Shown in pieces: positions 22,454 through 33,600 of a stretch of DNA of 64,000 nucleotides. Below the pieces are notes generated by a model that saw only the letters and a list, made by a program, of their open reading frames with translations, did no database searches and was not told the DNA's origin. Positions within the stretch are counted from its first letter, which is position 1; every line of letters begins with the position of its first letter. Source of the DNA: Costus lasius (taxonomy: Eukaryota; Streptophyta; Magnoliopsida; Zingiberales; Costaceae); contig CM050451.1 in NCBI GenBank assembly GCA_027563935.2, positions 96,561,565 to 96,625,564 of the forward strand, in the 5' to 3' direction. The position numbers and the translations under genes were made by a program.

Positions 22454-22728
22454 GCAGGAGGTGTGAGTAAACTGTTGGGAAACCCCGGGGACATTTTACA
22501 ATTTTTTGGCATTACAGACATTACATACGCAGCGGAATAATGTCCCCGAACAGGTCGGTCCCAAAAACCCAGTGAAGATCACATGCGAGGGAGTCGACAC
22601 GATGTGATAGGAAGTACCTCAAGCAAGTAAAGAGATGCCGATGTCGAGATAGGCGCTCACGTGTTTGCTCTCTGCAGTCTCACACACACGGACTCCTCGA
22701 GCTCTCTTCTTCCGCGCTTGGTGCTAGT

Positions 22729-24163
22729 TGATGTCTCGTATTTATGTAATCTTTTTGACTAATGTTTCCTCATGAATCGAGACATATTTTCATGCTTTTA
22801 TATCTCTTTTTAGCTTAATTCACTTAATATCTTCAGAAGCTTCACTACTTGTCATATTTGTTAAATACAAGAAAATTCACTCGTTTCTAGAGCTATACGG
22901 ATGCACAATCACATACTCGAGTGAATCTGAATTTATGATAAGAAATTTAGCTTCAGACGAGAGCTAGAATTCACCCGCATTCAGCATTTATTGCCAGCTC
23001 TCAAGACACAAGCCATCAAGAGAAGACACACGCCAACAAGACACACGCCATCAACATTCATGAACAAGCACTAAAGAGAAGACATTCATGAATGAGCATT
23101 GATTAAACACATTCATGAATGTTGATTTATTATGGGATGTTCATGAATGGCGCCATATTAAAGGATGTTCATGAATGGAGGCACCATGAAAAGGCACCAT
23201 GAAGAGGTACCTTGAAGAGGCACACTGAAGAGGCGCCTTGAAGACTATAAGAGGGATGAGTTCTTTCTTCAGAGGGGGGAGTCGAAGGCAAGAAGAGGAT
23301 TGCGCCAAGAGCTTAAAGGACTGGTTCCAAGGCAAGAGAACAACATTCCAAAGAGAGAAAGGCGACATCAAGGGAGGAGCAGAGGAGTTTGTCTTAGTTC
23401 TTTTCTCTTTTCTACTTTGTTCTGTCACCTTTACATCTTAATCATAAATCTTGTACTTGTAGTAACCATGTGTGTATTAGCGTAAAACCTCTATCGGGAT
23501 TCGGGCGTAGCCCGTCTTTATGATTTACAAGTATTAATGTTAAGAATTACTTTCCGATATATCTATTGAGACCATTTGATCCAGATTTATTTCATTCGTG
23601 TTTATCGATTTTCGGCCGGATCGGTTTTCGCACTTTAGTTGATTATGGTAACAATTGAGAGGTGAATCACAACCAACACATTCTCCTTAATCAAACATGT
23701 GTGCTCTATTGCGAGAGTCGTAGAGACCACTTGGGGAATCTTGGTGTCCTGATTCACACGATGTACCTCTGCTTAGTTCACCGCGAGAGTAGGAGACTAA
23801 CTAAGTAGATTGTGGAGTTGTCCACCGCGAGAGTAGGAGACTAACTCAGTTGTTGAGTCGCGCACCTGAGAGGGGCACGGCTCAAGAGGACACATCCTTG
23901 GTTTTCTAGAGATTATCAAAGTAGTACTTCTCATTACGCATATAAGTTCAAAGATGTGGTGAAACTCGATATCCTTATTTCTCTCTCTTCGTTCGACCTT
24001 CATTTTATTACGTTCTTTTTAATTAGAATTGCGACACCATCTAAGACCCTCATTCGTTTAGCTATTGATTGTACGATTAGTCGGTAATTGGCACTAGTCT
24101 TCGTGGGAACGATATCTTAAGTACTACATCGGTAAGCCATGCGCTTGCGGATTTTGTGCAACA
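22729..24163 (+). mobile_element. Gypsy solo LTR, TGATGTCTCG family
   Basis: A second copy of the 17232-18621 family, 1435 bp, TGATGTCTCG to TTGTGCAACA. The flanks are CTAGT (22724-22728) and CTAGC (24164-24168), a 5-bp duplication with one later change. It keeps the 13-bp minisatellite in another arrangement (23178-23245), the CGGGCGTAGCCCG hairpin (23502-23514) and TTGAGAGGTGAATCAC (23655). It interrupts the Copia-type LTR. Confidence 0.9.
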
Positions 24164-24500
24164 CTAGCCTCGGGAAGAAGATCCAAGCCTTAGGTCACAC
24201 TTCAACTTGCGCCACCTCCAAGGTACATGCGCCAAGATGAAGTAGAGGAGAAGAAGTCGCCAAGTCCAAGTCCTTCTTGCGTCAAGAGGAGGAGAAGAAG
24301 ACTTGTGCTTGCGGCTAGATGATGGAGGAAGAGAAGTTGTGCCAAGAGCCTCCAAGCTTTCGCCCCTCTCTATTACTTACGCCTCCAAGGATTGTAACTT
24401 ATGTGAGGGGGCGGTTAGGTGCTCTTTTATAGGGCAAGAGGCGGTTTTTGAAAGGCTAGGATCAAGACAAGTGGGCGGCTAGGATGAGAAGGTTTGAGGC

Positions 24501-26564
24501 TGTTGTATCCCAACAAGTAGGTAAACTAAACTTATTCTTAAAGTCGCAGCCAGAACCTAAGTGTTGGTGCACAGGGACTTGTCACCCCCTGATACGGCTC
24601 TAAAAACTAGTTTGGTCACCACACTTGTTGTTATCTCCGCAAGTGCATGAATACTCGAAGTAATAATTAAGATATCGAACCCACAAAGGCCTATGTTGTC
24701 GAATACCAAATAGTTGATTTCTTACTATCTAGGCTAATCGAAGTAGTGAGAATAGCAATTGGAAGCTAAAACAGAATTATTAGAGATAAAAGTTGGGGTT
24801 AGTGTTTCATTCACTTTAACTTTTATGACTAGATATGAATAAGGATTTCGTCAGTTCAAATTTATCATGATGAAGATGTAATTTACTTAATAAAAGGATT
24901 GTTTCACTTTCGTGCAAACAACCACATAGGGATTTGTCTTCGCTTTCGTGCAAGATTCATCCCAACGCTGAAGATAAGTAAATCATCAAACAATGAACTC
25001 AAGGATCACTTTCGTGCATCCGAATTCTAGGTTGATAATCTCTAGTGGAGTCTCAAGGATCACTTTCGTGCATCCGAGTCTCTACACTAGTTTTACTCAT
25101 GGATCTCCAACGTTCCGATCCTTGCTTTCGCACAAGATCTCCATGCTTGACAAATAGACTCGATTTATAGGTTCATGTTATAATCATGACAATTAATCTA
25201 CTAGAATAGATCAAATTAGATCTAACCTAAGGAAGGGATCCTAACATGCAATTCTAGGGTTCCAAGTTCTCAAGCAAATCACCTTTCAGTCTCATTGCGA
25301 AAATTCTAAAAACATAATTAGTAACATGGACTTATAGAGAGTCTAAGTACAATTATCACATGAGCAAAATCATCATGCTAAGATTAAACTCAACGAAATA
25401 GTGAAAAAGTAGTTATTTAGTCATTAGAAATTAAGTGAATTACTCCCCCCATGTCCCAAAATTAGTTTAAGCTATTATCATGAAGGAATTACAATAAGTC
25501 ATGGTTTCAGAGGATCAAAAATCAAAGGAAAAGAGAAGTTTAGAAAATACAGCACGGCTGTGAAGTATTTCACAGCCGTAATTTGCAAAGATCGTCGATG
25601 AACAGTGTCGGTGACTCCTTTTTCTTCAATTTCTCTTCCAATTGATCTCCTTTCGAACTGAAACTTCTGGCATGTTGTCTCTTCTTTCAGATGAAGCTTT
25701 AGTATGAAAATCACGGCCGGAGATCGTCTGGATTGAGCACAGTGGTGAAACCCTAGGCGGTGGTGTGAATCCCAATTTCTCTCTCGACAGTCGATGAAAA
25801 TTGGGGCTTCCAGTGTGTCCGTTCCTTTCGTCCCAAAGCTCCTTTTGCTTCTTACGGTATCCAATTTGGGGTTCTGGATCGCTCGCAATCCTCTCCGCAA
25901 GATTCGGGCGTTGAAGTTGACCTGGGTGTCGCGTTCAGAACAGGAATTACGGCAGTGGAATAGTTTACAGCACTACCGTAAAATCACTCAAGTCTTCTAT
26001 TCTGATGTCATCCAAGAATTACGGCACCGTAATCTGGTTTACGGTAGTGCCGTAAAATCGGCTGAACGATCTGTTCGCGAATGTTTGGCAATTACGGCCC
26101 GTGTAGTTTCTTACGGTAGTGCCGTAATATTGAGCGAAGTTTCTGTTTTGAAGCATTCTGAAATACGGTACTGTAATATTATTTACAGCGGTGCAGTAAA
26201 ATCTAAAAAACTTTATGTTAGGAAATTCTTCAAAATACAGCAGGGCTCGAATTTTACGGTACTGTCTGAAAATACGGTACCGTAAAATGGATTACGGCAC
26301 TGCCGTAATTTGCTAACTTGCTCCGTTTTGCATGAAATTTCTTAGGTGACCTCCTCTTGATGATGGGAATCCTTCTATGTATTTGATTTTGCTTGAAAAT
26401 GCCTAAAAATAGTGCATTTTACCTGAAAATCATCAAAAATAGAGAAGAGTGTAGATTCCGCAGATATTGATAAAATATGGCATAAAAACAAGCAAAGTCT
26501 ATGGATATGACATATAAATATCAATAAAATGGCATAGAAATCATGATGAATGTCGGTGTCATCA
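24501..26564 (-). mobile_element. Gypsy solo LTR, TGATGACACC family, target duplication GAGGC
   Basis: A 2064-bp LTR on the minus strand starts TGATGACACCGAC and ends TTGGGATACAACA, flanked by perfect GAGGC (24496-24500 and 26565-26569). It matches the plus-strand copy at 49626-51699. It contains a degenerate palindrome array of TTACGG...CCGTAA arms (25920-26310), an almost perfect 26-bp palindrome (25554-25579), and repeated CTTTCGTGCA words (24910-25140). The conserved block appears as AAATCACCTTTCAGTCTCAT (25276). Open frames inside it, such as 25794-26285, only follow the palindrome array. Confidence 0.93.
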
Positions 26565-27751
26565 GAGGCAAGGAAAGTCTCAAAGACATTTCCATAATTC
26601 TCATTCAACCCTTTCTTTTGTGCCCACGCCCTTCCTTGTGCGCCAAGGCCTTGCCTTGCACCCCAAGCAATGCCATAGAGGCATTCATACCATAAGGGAT
26701 AAGGGGGGAGGCGCCAATTGCTTCCTTATGAAGCAAATTGCGCCACTTCTCCCCATTATGCCCATAGGCGCCTAGGGGAGAAGTCTTGTCCCCATTATAC
26801 CCTTTTGATCCTTCTTCTCTTCATGACAACTTATTAGTGAGCCTAACTTAGCAATGGGCCTAGCCCAAAGTCCATTACCCATGTTTAACCAAGCTATTGA
26901 ATCTAATCCAATTTAACCCAAGGTCAAATGAGGCTAACCATGGTTAATCCGGCCAATATGCCAAACATAGAAGTTGGCTTCAATAAGTTTCTTCCATCTC
27001 ATCAGGCCCATTGGCGCTGATGAAATCTCCAAAATAGATCCGAGTTATCCAATAACTCGATCATAAGGCTTCCCGATCAATACGAGAACTCGAGTGTCTT
27101 GGTGTGTGACCCTGTAGGTCCTTCTGACGTTGGCAGTGCAGACCTAAGGTCTCACAAGCAGTGAGTGGCACCTAGCAGTGCATCGCTGCTACCCAAGTCA
27201 TCGGAATGGATATCGACATCGACATCCCCATCATCGCAACAGGTGCAGATACATTACAGTCCCTTTTCCAAACTGATATCCAATTGGACAAGTGTGTCAT
27301 CACTTGTTTTCATCCAATCACATGGCTATGACTAAATCAAGTGTTTACCTGGGTATGGCCATACACTTTCAGTCATAGACCATAGAAGAGCTCTATGGAT
27401 ATCATACTTCCTAAAGGAAGGGGCAAATCCTTTATTTGTCAATTGGTCTTCTCATGTGGGTCGTGACATGCTCAATGACAACCTTTATGACCTCCCAATT
27501 ACAGCAAGGTGTTGGGTTGCATCAAAGCATGTCTCTAACCATATAGAAGAGTCAATGACCTCAAGTCTAAGGATCAATGCATCTCCTATCACTTATGAGG
27601 ATAACTCATGACACTAAGTCATAGCCTCACAGCGGGTCGGTCTAGTATATCCATCACTGATATACCCATATGCCTGCGTTAGCACCGCGTGCCTAACCAG
27701 CTCATATACTAGTCTCATGGATACCATAGCTGTCCTATATCCACTAAGGTA

Positions 27752-28807
27752 TATTGACTAGGTTTGAAAAGAATAGATCTGACATTGCGATTCACCTCTC
27801 AGTCCTTCTCGCAACGTCTAAGAAGTAAAATTACTTGATCAGGATAATTTATGGAATAAACATAATTCTAATCAAATCAAATCTATAAAAATCATGACAA
27901 AGATTTAAGACAATATATTTAATCCATGAATCGTCAACGGGCTACACCCCCAAATCTAGAAAATAGGTTTACACGTTCATATTCAAAGCAAACAGCATGT
28001 TCATCGATGAAAATTGCATGGAAACCTAAGAAGATTATAGGAAATCGCTAGACAAGTAATTAGAAAAGCTTCCTCTCGATGTGGAGACGAAGATGAAGCA
28101 TCCAATTCTTCCTTTGCGCGGCTTTCCTGATCGAATTCTGCCCTGGAAGTGATTTTCACCGTCGTCGCCTCCTCTGTTCATTTTCGCGCGTAGAAGCCCC
28201 CAAAACCCTTCCAAAATCCTTCATTTTATAGTCTAATCAATATAGACCCCATCTAGGAAGATTTTTGGAGAGTTTGGTTCAATTCTGGTTCAGTTTGAAG
28301 TCGAATCGAGTAAGAAACCGAAAGGGCGGACGTTTTTACGGCCCGTAATAAGTTTACGGCCACGGCCATAATTCTTTCTGTGTGTACAAGCTTTATATCA
28401 CAGAAATATTCACGGACCGTAATGGATTTATGGCTTCACCTATGAAAGTTTCTGTGCATTCCAACACTTAGCCGTTTTTCGCCCACTACTCGAACTCGAA
28501 ATTACAGCCGACCTAGAATTACAGCCAAGGCCGTAATTCTCGCGTTCTTCACTATTTCAACTCTAAATTCGACGTGTAAGCTCGTGATCTCCTCGGGAAT
28601 CATGCTTTGGCTTCAAAACTCATGAAATCGATCATTTTTACACTATTTTACCTACATTTTCAATAAAACTAAGAAAAGTGAAGATTCTGTGCCAAGTAAA
28701 GTAAAAACATTAAAAGTTGTATAAAATCATTCAATTAAGCCCAAAATATCATATAAAATATAGGCAAAAATATGGTATAAAATCATTCAATTAAGCCCAA
28801 AAATATC
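27752..28807 (-). repeat. 3' LTR, truncated
   Basis: Matches 41144 to about 42135 of the right LTR, including GCGATTCACCTCTCAGTCCTTC (27787 on), GGGCTACACCC (27939-27949) and the palindrome-rich block ACGGCCCGTAATAAG...GGCCGTAATTC (28337-28540). The first 450 bp of the LTR (plus-strand reading) is absent. Near 28740-28807 a short duplication of ATTCAATTAAGCCCAAAA obscures the exact internal boundary. Confidence 0.85.
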
Positions 28808-30447
28808 ATATAAACTTAAATTTGCTTGTCCTCAAGCAATACTTTGATATGTATGAAGAATGTAAACATAAGGAATAATCTTATTTGTTTTTGCCCCTAA
28901 TAACATCCTTCGTCCACAAATTAAGCAATCAATCTTTCTAACTCAGGTAATTCAAGAAAAATCATAATAGAAATAAATTCTCAAGAGGTTACAATCTAAG
29001 AAAGATAAAATTCACAATTCATGTCATAGTATTCATTCTTCACATACTAAATATCAGATACTTTCAACTTAATAAATCTATCTTATTGAACACACAAAAA
29101 TTTATTTCAAGAATCTCAGTGATGTTAAAAATAAGAGATTTTAAAAGCAATTTGGTCTTTAAACTATCATATGCTATTTACCGTTAGCATCATAACATTA
29201 TTTAAAGTATACCATAGAGTAGTATAATTTAACTCAAAGTCTCAATCTAGGGTCAACGGAGTTGTCCACTTAACCTGCAGCTTTCTCTTTTTCTCCAATT
29301 TTTTTTCTTTTTTATTTATTAGACTTCAACTCATGTCTTCGATACCACTACTAAATTTAGCAGTGCCAAGTAGAGGAGTCTTTTCTCTCTCTTTTTTTTC
29401 TTCTTTTTTTTATATTTTTCTAGAGAAAGCCGATCAGTGGTATGATACTTAAATCGTTATCGATGCTTGATCACAATAGATTTAAAGTATACCAACTCGT
29501 GGTATAATATAACTCATAACTTAAGATTTCTCAACTAGAGGAGTTGGAGCAAATCTTAGTTAAATAAATATCACCAAATTTCTCTTCATAAAAATTTCTA
29601 TCAAGCTAAAATAAATAAATTAAACTTCAAGTATAAAGATATTATGCATGTGTCCTATGAACATATAACAATTCACATATGCATTTTATCAATACTAGAA
29701 TTGAATTTACCAACAATTTAAGTTTATATGAAATTTCAAAAATTCCCTATGTCATCAAATTAATTACTCAAAATGTTTCATAAGAAAAATTAAGGATAAA
29801 ACAAGTTTGATTATCCTTAAAAATCATAAACATACAAAATACATACCTATAAAGCTTTGAAGAAAAAGCAAAATATATGAGGACACCCTAGACTTAAATT
29901 GTTGCATATACATAGACATTAAAATCAATGAATCATAGATTTCAGAAAAAATGTTGCAAGAGTTCCCTTTATAATGTGGGCGAAAACCTATTCAGTTATA
30001 TCAAAAGATGAAAACATGATCCCGAAAAATCTAGAAACTGTATCACATTAAAGATAATCATATTTTACAATGTAAACAAGTTTCAAACATTAAATACCAT
30101 CATGTTTCATTATCAAAATCATATTAACCATACTCACAAAGAAGATATCGTAAGAATCATGGTCCGTGATTGACTCACGGCTACACCCATGAAAGTTTTG
30201 TTTGGTGCTTGTTTTTCATGTAAAAATTTTCCAAAAATTCCTGCACGTAAATTAACTTATTAAAGGAGTTTCTATCAATAAAAATTCATCAATACATGCT
30301 GCAAAAAGTCATAAAATTTAGTAAAGAAAAATTGAAACTAAAAATGCTGGAATGAAAAAGTGCAAAGCCTCTAGGTTGCCTCCCAGGAAGCGCTTGTTTA
30401 AGGTCATTAGCTTGACCATAACTTCATGTCATGGTGGAGTTGGTGAA
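28808..30447 (-). other. Non-coding 3' internal region of the host Gypsy element
   Basis: AT-rich with no coding frame. Begins with CTTGTCCTCAAGCA next to the LTR, a segment also next to the LTR at 44608. It contains CTTCAACTCATGTCTTCG and GCAGTGCCAAGTAGAGGAGT (29326-29375), a motif pair also found at 44961-45092 in another family. The left flank of the nested element is GTGAA at 30443-30447. Confidence 0.7.
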
Positions 30448-31909
30448 TGATAGCATGCAAATATATGATATATTGTGACTTATTTCTGCTATTATTTTGG
30501 AGTAAAATGCATGCTTTGTCTCATTTATTTGCCTAAATGCTTTACATTATTCAGAATCTTCACTTTTCCTTTGTTTTATTGAAATGTAGGGATTTTGCCC
30601 CAAAATCGATGGAATTTGGAAGATCTGAAGATATGGAACGATTCCTCATGATGAGACGAAGCTACACGTTGAATTTCAGCTCAGACTTTCCTACGCTCAT
30701 CACGGGCAGGCCATGTTCATGATCATGGCCATGATCATCTCGGCAGAACTCTGCAGCATTCTGTGAGATAGTCACAGCCAGGGTGTGTTCATGTTCACGG
30801 CCGTGAAGAGGAAAAAATCTGTGTGACAGGATGAACACGGCCAGGGTGTGTTCACGAACACGGCCGTGACAGCTCCCGCACAGTTCGATAGGCGTTCGGT
30901 TTTTCTCCCATAACTTACTATTTTGGAAGCAGATTTTGCTGAAATTTTGTGGAGACCTTTCTAACTTGGAAATGCACGTTTTGGGACTTAAACCATTGGA
31001 TTTTATCAAGCGATTAAGGGGAACGAGCGAAAGGGGTGACAACCTAGGGTTTGGGGTGATTTTCTGGGCGACAACACTGTTCCGGCTCGATTTCTCCGCC
31101 GTTTCGACGAGGATCATCGTGCTGGACCTTCTTCCATCAAGGATCTAGCTCTCCCTCTGGTTTAAATCAATTTGTATGAGAGATTTCATATATTTCATGA
31201 TGTATACGATAGCTTAACTCTCTTTTTGGGGTTTTGGGCGTAGCCCACTGTAAGATGTTGAATATTATGGCTTGATCTATATATTTCTCTTATTTATCTT
31301 TGTTCTTATTCATGTCTAGGATGTTTTATTTCATGATTATGTACTGGCCATGCATGTTCATGTTTTAGATGTTGTGGGAAGGACTGAGAGGTGAACCACA
31401 ATCATCGAAATCCCTTAGACTGGACTAGTGATTTTGGCAACGAGAGTTGTCGAAATCACTTAAGGAACCCTAATCCTTCACAGAACCCATTGGGTCTGCT
31501 TAACCCGGTAAGCCATGAGAGTAGGAGACTTGGGTTAAGTCGGATACCGGACCGTGTCCTGAGAGGGAGCGTGTTTGTACCTAAGGAAGGATTACCTTGA
31601 GAACATAGGTAGAACCTTAATTAAAATATCAAACCTTAATATTTCTTCATACTTTAGTGTGGTGAAACCTGAAACCCCGATCTCTCTTATAGACTTCAAA
31701 CCCCGATTGCTTGTTTTCTGCTCTGCTTGCTTTTAATTTGCTTCAGTTTAATTACTTGCACTAGGACATTAGTCATTTCCCATTAATCATTAACCTAGCT
31801 ATTGATTATCTGATCAGTTAGTACTTGACCCCTAGTCCTCGTGGAATTGATACTTTTTATTACGCGATAGACCGTGCACTTGCGGTAGCAGCCTGTTTAG
31901 GCCCTATCA
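30448..31909 (+). repeat. 5' LTR of the 30448-39051 element
   Basis: Starts TGATAGCATGCAAATATATG, ends GCCCTATCA. Contains the 20-bp palindrome ATGATCATGGCCATGATCAT (30719-30738), the 14-bp palindrome TTCACGGCCGTGAA (30794-30807), repeated GAACACGGCC...GTGTGTTCA, GGGCGTAGCCC (31236-31246), AAGGACTGAGAGGTGAACCA (31379) and the tail CCGTGCACTTGCGG. Short open frames in it recur identically in the 3' LTR and are not genes. Confidence 0.95.
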
Positions 31910-31915
31910 AGTTTT

Positions 31916-31933
31916 TGGCGCCATTGCCGGGGA
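31916..31933 (+). promoter_or_regulatory. Primer binding site, tRNA-Asp type
   Basis: TGGCGCCATTGCCGGGGA differs at one position from TGGCGCCGTTGCCGGGGA, the complement of the 3' end of plant tRNA-Asp. It lies 6 bases after the LTR end and would prime minus-strand DNA synthesis. Confidence 0.93.
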
Positions 31934-32094
31934 CTAGGTTGCCAATATTAACATGATCAGGAGATCAATAGATTAGGTTTAGTTAGATTTTTCTTTCATT
32001 TTATTTTTATTTTATATAATTTTTGTTTCTTGTGGCTGAATTTTTTCTATCATCTAGAGTTTCTGAATTTTTCTTCAAAGTTTTCACTTGATTA

Positions 32095-33198
32095 ATGTGC
32101 ATGATGTTTGATTCATCAAGTATCTATCCTGCATTGTTACCGTATGTTTCTTATGATATCTATGGATGTATAAGTCATTTTTCTGATGAATATCAATTGG
32201 GGACTCCATTTTCAATTCACCCATGCCCTAGTACTCATGAATATATCAATCCTGCATTATTACCATATGTTTCTTGTGATGTTTGTGGAGTGTCAAGACA
32301 TGCTGCTGATGATTGCCCCATTTTGAACACTCCATCTGAACAGTTTAATGCTATCGGGACCTTCAAAAATCAGAATGATCCTTATTCGAGCACGTACAAT
32401 CCAAGATGGAGAAATCACCTGAATTTCTCCTACAGCTTTTACCAAGGACAAGTCCCACATGAAAATTTTTCTAATCCAAACTCTTCTTCTACTTTCAGGC
32501 CTCCTCTCGGAATGCAACGTCCATTTGTCAATCAAGGATAGCCAGACCCACCTCATAGGTCACGTCTAGAGTTGATGCTGGAGAATTTTATGGCAAGTCA
32601 AATGAAGCACAACGACTCTATAAATGAGCAGATTCGTCAGCTGAATTTGAAGGTGGATTCCATAGCCATACATAGAAAAATATTGGAGACCTAGATTATC
32701 CAGCTCACTCAACAAGCCATCTTCTTAGACAAACCCGTGGGAGAGTCAGAGGAGCCTCAAGTAAAGAGTAACGAGTTCAGTGAGGGTGAATTGGGGAGTC
32801 ATATGGATGAGCACAAATTAAACACTGATATCATAAATGTTGACGAAGGGGAACCAGTGTGCATTTTACCGCCTCCGTCTGAACCACTGATTCATATTCC
32901 TCAAAGATTAATGATCAAAACTGATAAGCGGTTTAGGTTATGCTATAACTTAGAAATGTTGAACAAAGTGGTTGAGGAAATTCATGTCCCCCAAATCAAC
33001 AAAGATTCATTGGAAATTTACATGATTGATGATGATGAAGAAGAGATGACTGAAATTGATATTCAAGTAAACACTCAACTACATGACTTACATCAAGCTA
33101 TCGATGCAGAAAAGGTACAACCTTTGACACTTGACAATATCAACCATGAGGTATGTGAAAATCTAAAATTTAAATTTAAATCTGTCCCAAGACTGTGA
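32095..33198 (+). pseudogene. Athila/Tat-like gag-like protein, two in-frame TAG codons
   Basis: One reading frame of about 368 codons is interrupted by TAG at 32539-32541 and again near 32692. The N-terminal part has a 41-residue tandem duplication: ALLPYVS at residues 13 and 54. The second copy holds a perfect zinc knuckle, CDVCGVSRHAADDC (CX2CX4HX4C). In the first all three Cys are Tyr (YDIYGCISHFSDEY). Then comes NDPYSSTYNPRWRNHLNFSY, a phrase typical of plant Athila/Tat gag-like proteins. After the first TAG the frame continues with LELMLENFMASQM, matching LEILLENYIAAMD of the minus-strand element. The C-terminal part (32737-33198) is acidic with no known domain. The stops are CAG-to-TAG type changes if the ancestor had Gln. 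Confidence 0.85.
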
Positions 33199-33600
33199 CT
33201 GTTTAACATGACAATGATTAACTTGCTAGTGAAACATATGATACTTGTTTTGATGAGAATGTTTTCAGGACGGCGAAAAGGCAGGAGACTACATGCACTT
33301 TATTATGCTAGTGACCCACCAGCAACACCATAATCTTCAAGTATGGTCAAGCTAATGACCTTAAAGAAGCGCTTGTTGGGAGGCAACCCAACTCATATTT
33401 AGATTTCTAGTTTCTTATTTAATTTTGTCATTAAGTCTTTGTAGTTTTTCAAATTTTCTTTCATATCCATTCTTTTTAGGTTGTACCCAATTGATGGAAA
33501 TTTTTTGAAATTGTTTTAGGTACTTGCGAGCCATTCACGATAGCACCCGTGTATCCATGCACGGACATGAATGTCTCGCAACATTTTCTACACCCAGTGT
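33199..33600 (+). other. Conserved junction after gag-like frame
   Basis: Non-coding apart from a short tail. Contains AAGCGCTTGTTGGGAGGCAACCC at 33367, the counterpart of minus-strand segments at 30375-30400 and 46312-46345. I know this block as a recurring part of Athila/Tat internal regions. Its function is not established to my knowledge. Confidence 0.65.

Larger units (their letters stand above)
18851..22472 (-). mobile_element. Degenerate, 5'-truncated Copia retrotransposon
   Basis: Minus-strand order is gag end (zinc knuckle), protease, integrase, reverse transcriptase, RNase H, the Pseudoviridae/Copia order. The purine tract CTAGCTTGAGGGGGAG (18933-18948, minus) sits directly before an LTR-like TGTTAG...CTAACA segment. 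The frame is broken by at least one stop and several frameshifts. Most of gag, the primer site and the 5' LTR are missing; at 22472/22473 the element abuts the end of an unrelated Copia-type LTR. It cannot be autonomous. Confidence 0.93.
22473..27751 (-). mobile_element. Copia-type LTR, split by two solo LTRs
   Basis: After removing 22729-24163 and 24501-26564 (with their duplications) about 1.77 kb remains. It matches, in reverse orientation, the LTR at 56240-57980. Shared landmarks include the 3' end TTTCCCAACA (22473 side), CGACCTGTTCGGGG, GACTGCA, ATAATGGGG, a GATATCCATTCCGA segment near 27200-27215, ACCACTTGT, CATATGGGTATATC and GACCGACC. The 5' end of the LTR is missing because at 27751/27752 it abuts a Gypsy LTR. 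No primer site or internal region follows its 3' end, so it is a truncated solo LTR or half of a deleted element. Confidence 0.8.

Noticed and set aside
25794..26285. 163-codon open frame
   Set aside because: Lies within a Gypsy solo LTR defined by GAGGC duplications and is caused by the palindrome array; the peptide has no domain and is not kept in the other LTR copy.
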